31,857 nt of DNA from a virus, in the IMG/VR virus record IMGVR_UViG_3300017917_002063, positions 1 to 31,857 of that record; one strand, 5' to 3'. Under the pieces are notes generated by a model. It was not told the DNA's origin. It saw nothing but the letters and a program-made list of their open reading frames with translations, and ran no database searches. Numbering within the stretch: position 1 is the first letter of the stretch; each line of letters starts with the position of its first letter. Below are positions 1-7,005 of this stretch, in pieces. The position numbers and the translations under genes are program-made.

Positions 1-186
1 GTAACCCTACCTCCACAAGTTGACAGATTTTTAGGTAAATTGGTAGACCAGATTAAAGGATATAACTTACCAAAGAAAAAAGAACAACTAATCGTTGCAA
101 AAATTATTGATGCATTGGGTATGGATAGACAACAGTTGATGATGGCAATTGCTAAAATCAAAAAAGCAGGTGTATTAAAAAAGTAA
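1..186 (+). CDS. C-terminal end of an unknown phage protein (partial)
   Basis: The reading frame is open from the first base and ends in TAA at 184-186, giving 61 residues of a gene whose start lies outside the window. The visible part is rich in Lys, Leu and Ile and looks all-helical (for example PPQVDRFLGKLVDQIKG, then KKEQLIVAKIIDALGMD). It contains no cysteine and no catalytic motif I recognise. The next gene starts 4 nt after the stop, so it is probably the preceding member of the same transcription unit of small proteins upstream of the capsid genes. It could be the C-terminus of another small capsid-associated protein or of a prohead gene, but nothing visible decides this. Confidence 0.6.
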   Translation, partial: VTLPPQVDRFLGKLVDQIKGYNLPKKKEQLIVAKIIDALGMDRQQLMMAIAKIKKAGVLKK

Positions 187-190
187 TCTA

Positions 191-538
191 ATGTTGAAGT
201 TAAAATCTTTATTAAAAGAACAGGATATTGATAATAACTTATCTTTTGAAGAATTTGCTTCTAAAAGATTGCAAGGTGCGAGTAAAATAGCAAGTGATGC
301 CAAAGAAAAGGGAGGACCTGCTATATTAACATACCACCACTTTGTTGTTAAATTACCATATTACAAAAATGCATCAGAAGGAAACTTTGATGTAGAACAA
401 ACTAAACAATTATTAGATTCAAAATCTAATGAGTTTTGCCAGAAAATATATGATATGGATTTGTCCGAAATTGGATTTCAAAGATTAGTTGGAGAAATCG
501 AAGTATTAGGAGAATTATTATTACATAAAAATAAATAA
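191..538 (+). CDS. Small protein with capsid-targeting-like N-terminus
   Basis: This is a 115-residue protein of unknown function. Its first ten residues, MLKLKSLLKE, end in an L-x-E tripeptide at positions 8-10. T4 internal head proteins (IPI-III) carry a ten-residue capsid-targeting sequence ending in I-A-E that the gp21 prohead protease removes. The length and terminal motif match, so I infer that this protein is packaged into the prohead and trimmed. The rest is charged and largely helical with no recognised domain. The start is supported by the matching N-terminus of the next gene. No Shine-Dalgarno is seen and the context is AT-rich. It lies 4 nt after the partial gene and 2 nt before the next start, so the genes are probably co-transcribed. 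An ordinary virion or regulatory protein with a chance N-terminal match is the alternative. Confidence 0.75.
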   Translation: MLKLKSLLKEQDIDNNLSFEEFASKRLQGASKIASDAKEKGGPAILTYHHFVVKLPYYKNASEGNFDVEQTKQLLDSKSNEFCQKIYDMDLSEIGFQRLVGEIEVLGELLLHKNK

Positions 539-540
539 AA

Positions 541-1068
541 ATGATAAGATTAAAGGATATATTGAAAGAAACTGATGAGTTCCAACAACTACCAACGGAG
601 TTGAAAAAACACTTTTTGGAAATCATTTCTACATACGGTGCTCACAGAGAAGCAATGAGTAGAAAATCTGATATCAGACAAGTTGCAGAAACTTTAGGTG
701 GTATTGCAGATGCAGCACAAGAATATACCCTAAGAGAGGGTGGTGATTGGTTCGATAGAGTTACAATCAAAAGAAATATGAATGAGTTGAAAAAACTACA
801 AAAATCTTTTGAGAAAGAAGCAATCGAAGCAAAAGCACAAGAACAAAGATTGGAAGCACTTTACGAAGATATGGGACATGTGTTGGGCAGATATTTCGAA
901 ATCGCAGATGTTAGTGAAGATGTAATGAAAGAAAGATTGGGATTAAAAGAAAAATCACCGGAAGGATGGGAAGATACAGTAAAAGCAATGAAAGATGAGC
1001 CAGGAATAGATAACCCATGGGCATTGGCAAATTATATGAAAAATAAAGGATATAAATCACATAAATAA
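541..1068 (+). CDS. Helical protein with capsid-targeting-like N-terminus
   Basis: This 175-residue protein begins MIRLKDILKE, again a ten-residue stretch ending in L-K-E like the gene before it, so it may be packaged and cleaved by the prohead protease. Residues 60-125 are strongly charged and heptad-like (Lys/Glu/Leu, for example NELKKLQKSFEKEA), suggesting a long helix or coiled coil. The C-terminal 35 residues (SPEGWEDTVKAMKDEPG followed by NPWALANYMKNKGYKSHK) form a distinct short module. From memory, similar Trp- and Lys-rich tails recur in tailed-phage structural proteins, but I cannot name a family. The start context is AAATAAAAATG, typical of SD-less initiation. The next gene starts 1 nt after its stop. 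Function unknown. Confidence 0.75.
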   Translation: MIRLKDILKETDEFQQLPTELKKHFLEIISTYGAHREAMSRKSDIRQVAETLGGIADAAQEYTLREGGDWFDRVTIKRNMNELKKLQKSFEKEAIEAKAQEQRLEALYEDMGHVLGRYFEIADVSEDVMKERLGLKEKSPEGWEDTVKAMKDEPGIDNPWALANYMKNKGYKSHK

Positions 1069-1069
1069 A

Positions 1070-1441
1070 ATGGAACAATTAGCATCAATATTATTACATA
1101 GTAGAACTCAAGCACATACTTTTCATTGGGGAGTAAAAGGACCGGGTTCATTTTCAGCACATTTAGCATTAGGAACTTATTACGAAGAAATCGGTGAGTT
1201 AGTAGATGGTTTAGTAGAAGCATATCAGGGCGAGTTTGGTTTGATTAAACCACAACCTGTTAATGGGTTAGATACAAACGCTGATATTAAAAATATAATT
1301 GCATATTTTGATAAAGTAATTGCGGCAGTTGCAAAATTTAGAAAAGACGAAAAATTACAAAGAAGTTGGTTACAAAACGATATTGATACAATTGTAACAC
1401 TTTTATATCAAACAAAATACAAATTAGTAAATTTAGCATAA
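1070..1441 (+). CDS. Mini Dps/ferritin-like protein
   Basis: This 123-residue helical protein resembles the core of Dps, the DNA-protecting mini-ferritin that oxidises and stores iron. His19, His31, Asp46 and Glu50 fall in the segments HTFHWGVKGPGSFSAH and ELVDGLVEAYQG. Their spacing (12, 15 and 4 residues) is identical to the E. coli Dps ferroxidase residues His51, His63, Asp78 and Glu82, and Trp20 follows the first His as in Dps. The protein is shorter than Dps (about 167 residues): it lacks the N-terminal extension and has a shorter C-terminal helix region. It lacks the L-x-E targeting start of its two upstream neighbours. It starts 1 nt after the preceding stop and is probably co-transcribed with bS21. 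Iron oxidation is inferred from residue spacing only. A Dps-fold protein with another role remains possible. Confidence 0.75.
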   Translation: MEQLASILLHSRTQAHTFHWGVKGPGSFSAHLALGTYYEEIGELVDGLVEAYQGEFGLIKPQPVNGLDTNADIKNIIAYFDKVIAAVAKFRKDEKLQRSWLQNDIDTIVTLLYQTKYKLVNLA

Positions 1442-1446
1442 CATCA

Positions 1447-1635
1447 ATGGGTTACAAAATAATTGTAAAAGTAAAAGACGGCAATTTAGAAAAGGCATTG
1501 AAAGAATACAAAAGAAAATTTCAAAGCCAAAAAATAGGAGATGAGTGTAGAGAACGTAAAGAATTCGTAAAACCATCTCTCAAAAAAAGACTACAATTAA
1601 ACAAAGCAAAATATAAAAATAAAAATATTTTATAA
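1447..1635 (+). CDS. rpsU: Ribosomal protein bS21 (phage-encoded)
   Basis: This 62-residue basic protein has the full bS21 pattern: an N-terminal strand and KDG turn (IIVKVKDGNLEKAL), the KxYKRKF segment, the E-x-R-x-R-K-E-F block, KPS, then a Lys/Arg-rich helix. bS21 sits on the 30S platform near the 3' end of 16S rRNA, where the anti-Shine-Dalgarno lies. Phage-encoded bS21 is known from other environmental phages. Tyr56 aligns, from memory, with the C-terminal tyrosine (Tyr54) of flavobacterial bS21 that contacts the sequestered anti-SD, which suggests a Bacteroidetes host. The gene starts 5 nt after the Dps-like gene without an SD. A hairpin with a T-run follows about 40 nt downstream. The protein probably replaces or competes with host bS21 to bias translation, which is an inference. 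Confidence 0.9.
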   Translation: MGYKIIVKVKDGNLEKALKEYKRKFQSQKIGDECRERKEFVKPSLKKRLQLNKAKYKNKNIL

Positions 1636-1662
1636 TTTTCTTTAGTTTTCTAAAAATTTACA

Positions 1663-1670
1663 TATTTATT
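1663..1670 (+). promoter_or_regulatory. Degenerate AT box (TATTTATT)
   Basis: A 7/8 match to the TATTTATA core found before other late genes in this window. It is the best promoter candidate for the scaffold-capsid unit, but it lies upstream of a terminator-like hairpin, so the assignment is weak. Confidence 0.3.
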
Positions 1671-1677
1671 TTCAAAT

Positions 1678-1706
1678 ATCCCATCTCTATATGGGATTAC
1701 TTTTTT
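1678..1706 (+). terminator. Hairpin plus T-run after bS21
   Basis: A perfect 7-bp stem (ATCCCAT at 1678-1684 with ATGGGAT at 1691-1697) closes a 6-nt loop, and TTACTTTTTT follows. This is the form of a Rho-independent terminator ending the small-gene transcript. It lies just after the degenerate AT box at 1663-1670, so it could instead be a hairpin near the 5' end of a transcript starting here. Confidence 0.55.
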
Positions 1707-1710
1707 AATA

Positions 1711-1819
1711 ATAGTTGGTTAATGAATACCTACCCTTATGTAGAGTGACCGAACAACCAGCATAATATCATTGGAGTTCCTTTCTAAATAACTTCACGAA
1801 CAAATTTAAGGAGAAAAAA
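1711..1819 (+). promoter_or_regulatory. Structured 5' leader with strong Shine-Dalgarno
   Basis: This non-coding leader precedes the scaffold gene. GTTGGTT (1714-1720) can pair with AACCAGC (1755-1761), with CTAC/GTAG inside, forming a long hairpin. AAGGAG at 1808-1813 is a textbook SD six bases before the ATG at 1820. TTCCTT at 1777-1782 can pair with this SD (five Watson-Crick pairs plus one G-T). No other gene in the window has an SD of this strength at correct spacing. Sequestration of the SD is an inference from complementarity. Confidence 0.5.
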
Positions 1820-2998
1820 ATGGCAAATTCAAAATTATTGAAAGAAGCAATCGCTGATGCCAAAGCTGTAAAAGAAACTGCTTTAGCAAACGCAAAATTG
1901 GCTCTTGAAGAAGCATTCACTCCAAGACTTCAATCTATCTTATCTCAAAAATTGAGAGCAGAAGCTGAAGAAGAGGATAATGCAGATTTAAAGACCGAAG
2001 AATTAGATTCATCTGAAATTGGTTCTAAAGTAGATGCAGGATACGCAGAAACACCTGGTACCGAACCATCTTTAGAAGCTGATACAGAAGTTGAATCTGG
2101 TGTAGTAACTCAAACATCTGAACCTGTTGGTACAGAATTAGACGATTATTCAAAAGTAGCCGAAATCAACGAAGAAGAAGGATACGGAGAAGAATCTGAC
2201 AAAGATGCTGAAATCGCTGAACTAAAAGCTAGATTAGCTGAATTAGAAGGTGAAGAAGAACCATCAATGGAAACTGAAGAAGATGAATTCGATTTCGGTG
2301 GAGAAGAAGATGGTGAAGAGTACGATGTAACCGGTGAGGAAGAAGAAGAAACTGAAGAAGATGACATGGATTTGGAATCTATCATCAGAGAGTTAGAAGC
2401 ACAATTAGGGGAAGAAGAAGAATCAACAGAAGAAGAACCTGCAATCGAAGAAGATTTAGCAGATGGTTCAGAAGCTGGTACTGATAAAGGTGAAGACCCT
2501 AAAGTAGTTATTACTACCGAAGAAGAGGAAGCAGAAGATGATACTATCGACTTAGAAGAAATTTTAAGAGAGATGGAAGCTGACATGACTGACGGTGGTG
2601 AAGAAGAGAAAAAAGATGAGTCTTTGAGAGCAGAGTTAAACGAAGCATACTCAACTATCAAATCTCTTCAAAAAACAATCAACGAAGTGAACTTATTGAA
2701 CGCTAAGTTGTTATTCGCAAACAAATTATTCAGAGCACACAACATGACTAACGAACAAAAAGTTAAAGTGATTGAAACTTTGGATAGAACTAAATCAGTA
2801 AGAGAGGTTAAATTGGTGTTCTCTACATTAGCAGAAAACTTCAAATATACTTCATCTAACAAAGTAGCTAAAAAATCAATTTCTGAAGGAATCGCTAGCA
2901 AAGTAACAAAATCTACTAAGCCAGCAGCAAAAGCGGTAATCGCTGAAAATGCAGATTTCTCAAACAGATTTAAGAAATTAGCAGGTATTTTAAAATAA
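1820..2998 (+). CDS. Prohead core scaffolding protein (T4 gp22-like)
   Basis: This 392-residue acidic protein lies immediately upstream of the major capsid gene, the position of the T4 gp22 scaffold. Residues 1-50 form a helix (MANSKLLKEAIADAKAV...) with an L-K-E at 7-9 that could be a prohead-protease site. Residues 50-265 are extremely rich in Glu and Asp and low in complexity. Residues 268-370 form the conserved helical scaffold domain (NEVNLLNAKLLFANKLFR, then NEQKVKVIETLDR and VREVKLVFSTLAE). The family assembles inside the prohead and is degraded by the gp21 protease during maturation. The start follows a perfect AAGGAG SD, unique in this window, which would favour heavy translation. 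It is probably co-transcribed with the capsid gene 34 nt downstream. The acidic stretch has lost detectable sequence conservation, so length is not diagnostic. Confidence 0.85.
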   Translation: MANSKLLKEAIADAKAVKETALANAKLALEEAFTPRLQSILSQKLRAEAEEEDNADLKTEELDSSEIGSKVDAGYAETPGTEPSLEADTEVESGVVTQTSEPVGTELDDYSKVAEINEEEGYGEESDKDAEIAELKARLAELEGEEEPSMETEEDEFDFGGEEDGEEYDVTGEEEEETEEDDMDLESIIRELEAQLGEEEESTEEEPAIEEDLADGSEAGTDKGEDPKVVITTEEEEAEDDTIDLEEILREMEADMTDGGEEEKKDESLRAELNEAYSTIKSLQKTINEVNLLNAKLLFANKLFRAHNMTNEQKVKVIETLDRTKSVREVKLVFSTLAENFKYTSSNKVAKKSISEGIASKVTKSTKPAAKAVIAENADFSNRFKKLAGILK

Positions 2999-3032
2999 TT
3001 ATTAACAACTAAAATTAAAAAAAGTACATAAA

Positions 3033-4652
3033 ATGGACTTAAAAAAATTAATGAACGGAGCTAACCCACAGAGCGTTATGCTTGAGCAAACCAGAGGTTT
3101 GAAAAGCAAGTGGGAAAAAACTGGTTTACTTGAAGGAGTAAAATCAGAAACTACTAAGCATGGTATGGCAGTATTGTTAGAAAACCAAGCTAAACAATTA
3201 TTAGATGAGGCAACAAGAACAGGTACTTCAGCAGGTTCTGAAGAATGGGCAGGTGTTGCATTACCATTGGTAAGAAGAGTATTCGGAAACATCGCTTCTA
3301 AAGAGTTTGTTTCAGTACAACCTATGAACTTACCTTCAGGTCTTATTTTCTACATGGATTTCAAATATGGTACTGATACTGATACAGGTAGACCAGCTAT
3401 CAGCCAATCATTATTTGGTAACGGTGGAACTTTCGGTAAAGATTCATTAGCACCATCAGGTAACAAATTGGGTTCAACTCAAGCAACTGAAGGTGGTCTT
3501 TACGGAGCAGGAAGATTTGGATACACAATCAACGACACAGCAGTTGCAGTTGCTGCAACAGTAGCTAGTGCATCTATCGCTGATTTGGCATTCGATTTAT
3601 CTGATTCAACTTTATCAGCATCATTAGCAGCTGACAAAGTAAGAAAATTAACTGTTGCTTTACCATCTGATGCAGATTTCAATGGTGTAAGAGCATTTGA
3701 TTTAGCACAATCAGGTTCAGGATTCACTTTATATCCACAATTTACTGTTAAAACTGGTACTAACGTATCTTTCGTTGCAGCTTACACTTCAGCTAACCCA
3801 TTAGCAGGTGATGCAACTGTTGGTTCAACTTTAGCATACCACAAACAACCAAGTGCAGCATTGAGAGGTGATTTCGAAGATAGAGGTTCTGATTTAGCGA
3901 TTCCAGAAATCGAATTAGAATTGAAATCTGAACCAATCGTTGCTAAAACTCGTAAGTTAAAAGCAATCTGGACTCCAGAATTGGCACAAGATTTAAATGC
4001 ATACCACAGTGTAGATGCAGAAGCTGAATTAACTCAAATGTTATCAGAGTACATCTCTTTAGAGATTGACTTAGAAATTTTAGAGATGTTACAGCAAAAT
4101 GCATTCTCAACTGAATACTGGTCTGCAAGAGTAGGTTATGACTGGAACGGTGCGGCATTTGCAATTGATTCAAACGCAGCAGCAGCTTCAGCATATACTA
4201 AATCTACTTGGTATCAAACTTTAGGAATCAAATTACAAAAGATTTCTAACAAAATTCACCAATTAACTATGAGAGGTGGTGCAAACTTCGTTGTTGTATC
4301 TCCAAACGTAGCAACTATCTTAGAATCAATGAACGGATTCTCTGCTAATCCTGGTAAAGATGCTTTACAGTTTGCAGCAGGTGTAACTAACATTGGCCAA
4401 ATTTCTAACAGATACGATGTTTACAAAAACCCTTATATGACTGAGAACGTAATCTTATTAGGTTTCAAAGGTTCTAACTTCTTCGAAACTGGAGCAGTTT
4501 ACGCACCATATGTACCATTGATTATGACTCCATTAGTGTACGACCCAACTAACTTCACTCCAAGAAGAGGAGTTATGACTCGTTACGCTAAGAAAATCGT
4601 AAGACCAGAGTTCTATGGTAAAATCATCGTTGATGGTTTGAACACTCTATAA
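3033..4652 (+). CDS. Major capsid protein (T4 gp23-like)
   Basis: This 539-residue protein matches T4 gp23 (521 residues) in length and hallmark segments: EEWAGVALPLVRRVFGN, then VSVQPMNLPSGLIFYMDFKYG, and a C-terminal TPRRGVMTRYAKKIVRPEFYG. It forms the hexameric capsid lattice. T4 gp23 is cleaved by gp21 after Glu65. Here L-D-E at residues 57-59, just before ATRTGTS, is the likely cleavage point, leaving a mature chain of about 480 residues. Residues 140-270 hold a variable, Ala/Ser/Thr-rich segment that may be a surface insertion. The start context is ACATAAAATG without SD, in contrast to the scaffold gene before it. A strong terminator follows within 30 nt, suggesting that the scaffold and capsid genes form their own transcript. 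Confidence 0.95.
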   Translation: MDLKKLMNGANPQSVMLEQTRGLKSKWEKTGLLEGVKSETTKHGMAVLLENQAKQLLDEATRTGTSAGSEEWAGVALPLVRRVFGNIASKEFVSVQPMNLPSGLIFYMDFKYGTDTDTGRPAISQSLFGNGGTFGKDSLAPSGNKLGSTQATEGGLYGAGRFGYTINDTAVAVAATVASASIADLAFDLSDSTLSASLAADKVRKLTVALPSDADFNGVRAFDLAQSGSGFTLYPQFTVKTGTNVSFVAAYTSANPLAGDATVGSTLAYHKQPSAALRGDFEDRGSDLAIPEIELELKSEPIVAKTRKLKAIWTPELAQDLNAYHSVDAEAELTQMLSEYISLEIDLEILEMLQQNAFSTEYWSARVGYDWNGAAFAIDSNAAAASAYTKSTWYQTLGIKLQKISNKIHQLTMRGGANFVVVSPNVATILESMNGFSANPGKDALQFAAGVTNIGQISNRYDVYKNPYMTENVILLGFKGSNFFETGAVYAPYVPLIMTPLVYDPTNFTPRRGVMTRYAKKIVRPEFYGKIIVDGLNTL

Positions 4653-4678
4653 TCTTAACTTTTTAGGATTATAAAAAG

Positions 4679-4708
4679 AAAGGGGAGTAGAAATACTTCC
4701 CTTTTTTT
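4679..4708 (+). terminator. Strong Rho-independent terminator after capsid gene
   Basis: AAAGGGGAGTA (4679-4689) pairs with TACTTCCCTTT (4694-4704) over 11 bp with one G-T pair, closing a GAAA tetraloop and followed by a run of T. A smaller hairpin (TATAATC 4648-4654 with GATTATA 4667-4673) overlaps the stop codon just upstream. Confidence 0.9.
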
Positions 4709-4720
4709 ATTTTATGTTGA

Positions 4721-4728
4721 TACTTATA
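4721..4728 (+). promoter_or_regulatory. Degenerate AT box (TACTTATA)
   Basis: A one-mismatch version of TATTTATA, 14 nt before the ATG of the short-fibre gene and directly after the capsid terminator, so a new transcript must start near here. The assignment is by analogy with the better copies elsewhere in the window. Confidence 0.35.
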
Positions 4729-4742
4729 GTTAAGATAATATT

Positions 4743-5762
4743 ATGGGATTTTATAGAAAACCTTTAGAAGAAGTAGTACCACAGCATGCTCAAATTGAGT
4801 ATAGAGCACCCGATTTGTTACACACAACTGGTGATGAAAGCAAAACATCATCTGTAACTGTTAGACAACAAAACGGACAACTTACTTATATCCCAACAGA
4901 ACAATTTGCATTAACATCATCAAATACATTTAATGGTAATCAAACCATAAACGGAAATTTAGATGTAAATGGTAATATAAATGTAAATACTATAATTTCT
5001 TCATCTACATTATTCCAAAGTGGTTCGACAAGATTTGGAGATACATTTGATGATACTCACCAATTTACAGGTTCAGTTTACATTACAGGTTCAACTACAC
5101 AAATTGGAAATAATACTTTATTAGGTAATACTGTACTAAGTGGTAGTGTTAATGTTAGTGGTTCAACTAATTTTCATAATCACAGTATTACAATGACCGG
5201 TTCAATGTACACAAGTGGTTCACAAACAATTACAGGTTCTTTAGATGTAAAAGGAAATATAAATGTAGCAAGTGGTTCTGAATTCTATTTAGCAGGAAAT
5301 AAACTATTCAATTACGGACAATTTAGTGATACAACTACACAAAGTGGTTCAGCAAATACTGCATATGCAAAAAAATTAAACACAATTGATTTTGCTCATG
5401 AGGTTTTAATTGAAAGTGGTAGTAGAATTAAAGTTTTAAACACCGGAATATACAATTTACAATTTTCATCTCAATTATCAAATAGTGCAAATACAAACAT
5501 CACATTTGATATATGGTTAGCATATACCGGTAGCAATGTTGCAAACTCAAATACTCAACTTGATGTAAACAAATCGGCAGGACAGTTAGGTCGTTCAGTT
5601 GCAGCTTGGAACTTTATGTTACCAATTAAGGCAAATGATTATGTAGAATTGATGTGGAGTTGTAACGCATCTACCGGTCAAATAGTGGCAATAGGAGAAC
5701 AAACTAACCCAAACAGACCAGCAATTCCATCCGTAATTGCAACATTAACCCAAATAGGATAA
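4743..5762 (+). CDS. Short fibre with C1q/TNF-like C-terminal domain
   Basis: This 339-residue structural protein has three parts. Residues 1-60 form a compact N-terminus (MGFYRKPLEEVVPQHAQIEY...) likely to attach to the virion. Residues 60-200 are a repetitive Ser/Thr/Gly/Asn fibre with NGNQTINGNLDVNGN and ITGS/VSGS turns. Residues 205-339 form a jelly-roll of the C1q/TNF type (VLNTGIYNLQFSSQLSNSAN, later AAWNFMLPIKANDYVELMWS, ending RPAIPSVIATLTQIG). Such heads usually trimerise and bind surface ligands. The gene lies alone between the capsid terminator and the neck genes, so a head fibre or collar whisker is more likely than a long tail fibre, but this is inferred from position. No SD is seen. 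Confidence 0.8.
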   Translation: MGFYRKPLEEVVPQHAQIEYRAPDLLHTTGDESKTSSVTVRQQNGQLTYIPTEQFALTSSNTFNGNQTINGNLDVNGNINVNTIISSSTLFQSGSTRFGDTFDDTHQFTGSVYITGSTTQIGNNTLLGNTVLSGSVNVSGSTNFHNHSITMTGSMYTSGSQTITGSLDVKGNINVASGSEFYLAGNKLFNYGQFSDTTTQSGSANTAYAKKLNTIDFAHEVLIESGSRIKVLNTGIYNLQFSSQLSNSANTNITFDIWLAYTGSNVANSNTQLDVNKSAGQLGRSVAAWNFMLPIKANDYVELMWSCNASTGQIVAIGEQTNPNRPAIPSVIATLTQIG

Positions 5763-5780
5763 CAGTTCTTTTTTTATTCT

Positions 5781-5790
5781 TATATTTATA
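5781..5790 (+). promoter_or_regulatory. AT box TATATTTATA, candidate late promoter
   Basis: A perfect copy of the recurring ten-base box, 26 nt before the neck-gene start. No TTTG-type -33 box of the Bacteroidetes housekeeping promoter is seen at the expected distance upstream. Confidence 0.55.
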
Positions 5791-5816
5791 GTAGTAAAAC
5801 TATAAACAATTAGATT

Positions 5817-7004
5817 ATGTCTTTAAACTTAAAATGGCCTGGCAGTGGTTCTGCTATCTCTGGTTCAACTCCATTTGGATTATATGATAATGATACAGAG
5901 TTTCGTGCTGATGGACCTAAAACTGCCGTATGGTGTGCAAAACGATTGGGTTATCCTATTGTAGATGTTGAAATGATTGATGAGCAGTTCTATGCTTGTT
6001 TTGAAGAAGCAACATCTGAATATTCTGCACAAGTAAATCAATTTAACCTCCGAAATAACTTAGATATTCTTAGAGGACAACCAAAGGGTAAAGTATCAAA
6101 CTATTCACAAACTCTTGTAGATGGTTCTTTCTTACCAACTGCAGTTCGTATGGCACAACAATACGGAACATTGGCAGGTGTTGGTGGAAATACGGCAATC
6201 AAAAAAGCATACATTGATTTAACAGCATCAGTTCAGATTTACGATATAATGAAATCGGCAGTTGATGTTGAAAGTAGTAGAAGTTTTTCAGAAATATTTA
6301 GTGGTTCATCAACAATAGATGTTCATAGAGTGTTCCACGAAGCAATTCCGGCAATCACTCGTTTCTTTGACCCGTATTCAGTTGGTGCACAAGGAACACT
6401 AAACTTAATGAGTGAATTGGGATTTGGTAACTATTCCCCTGCGGCACAATTCCTTATGATGCCTCTTTACGAAGATATTTTAAGGATGCAACATATTGAG
6501 TTTAACGACCACATTAGAAAATCGGCACATACATTTAATATAGTTGATAGTAAATTGGAAATATTTCCTGTTCCAACTGAAAATACTATGAAAAGGGTTT
6601 ATATTGAATATATGAGTAGAGATGAGTTCGAACATGATTCTCAAACTATTCAATCCGATTCACTTTCTGATTATTCGGATATTCCATATGATTTTATTCA
6701 ATATAGTAATATAAACGATGTAGGAAAACAATGGATTAGAAAATACACCCTTGCATTATCAAAAGAATTGTTGGGAGCAATAAGGGAGAAATACTCAACT
6801 ATTCCAATTCCTGATGCAGAGGTTAGTTTAGATGGTGCAGCATTAAGAGCAGAAGCACAAGTTGAAAAGGATTTACTAATTACTCAACTAAGAGAAAACT
6901 TAGAAGAAATGAGTAGAAAAAATGTGTTTGAAAAACAGGCACACGAATCCACACACCATCAAGAAATGTTAAGAAAAGTTCCATTAAAAATATATGTAGG
7001 ATAA
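5817..7004 (+). CDS. Neck / head-completion protein (T4 gp13-like)
   Basis: This 395-residue protein is the first gene of a block matching the T4 order 13-14-15. An early segment KRLGYPIVDVEMIDEQFYACFEEATSEYS (given here only as a motif at residues 42-70) resembles the helix-rich N-terminus of gp13-type neck proteins, where a conserved LGxPxxxVEhxxxQh pattern precedes an acidic helix. T4 gp13 is about 309 residues, so this one is longer. Residues 330-385 are charged and helical. gp13 and gp14 close the filled head and provide the tail attachment site. The order, with a 1-nt gap to the next gene, supports the call. A general virion protein is the alternative. An AT box precedes it at 5781. Confidence 0.6.
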   Translation: MSLNLKWPGSGSAISGSTPFGLYDNDTEFRADGPKTAVWCAKRLGYPIVDVEMIDEQFYACFEEATSEYSAQVNQFNLRNNLDILRGQPKGKVSNYSQTLVDGSFLPTAVRMAQQYGTLAGVGGNTAIKKAYIDLTASVQIYDIMKSAVDVESSRSFSEIFSGSSTIDVHRVFHEAIPAITRFFDPYSVGAQGTLNLMSELGFGNYSPAAQFLMMPLYEDILRMQHIEFNDHIRKSAHTFNIVDSKLEIFPVPTENTMKRVYIEYMSRDEFEHDSQTIQSDSLSDYSDIPYDFIQYSNINDVGKQWIRKYTLALSKELLGAIREKYSTIPIPDAEVSLDGAALRAEAQVEKDLLITQLRENLEEMSRKNVFEKQAHESTHHQEMLRKVPLKIYVG

Positions 7005-7005
7005 T

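Noticed and set aside
1722-1748. Eight-codon open frame MNTYPYVE in the scaffold leader
   Set aside because: It has no ribosome binding site and is too short to distinguish from chance. A leader-peptide role cannot be supported.
2146-2661. 171-residue open frame on the - strand inside the scaffold gene
   Set aside because: It is the complement of the GAA/GAT-rich acidic stretch and reads as a Ser-rich low-complexity shadow with no start context or family pattern.
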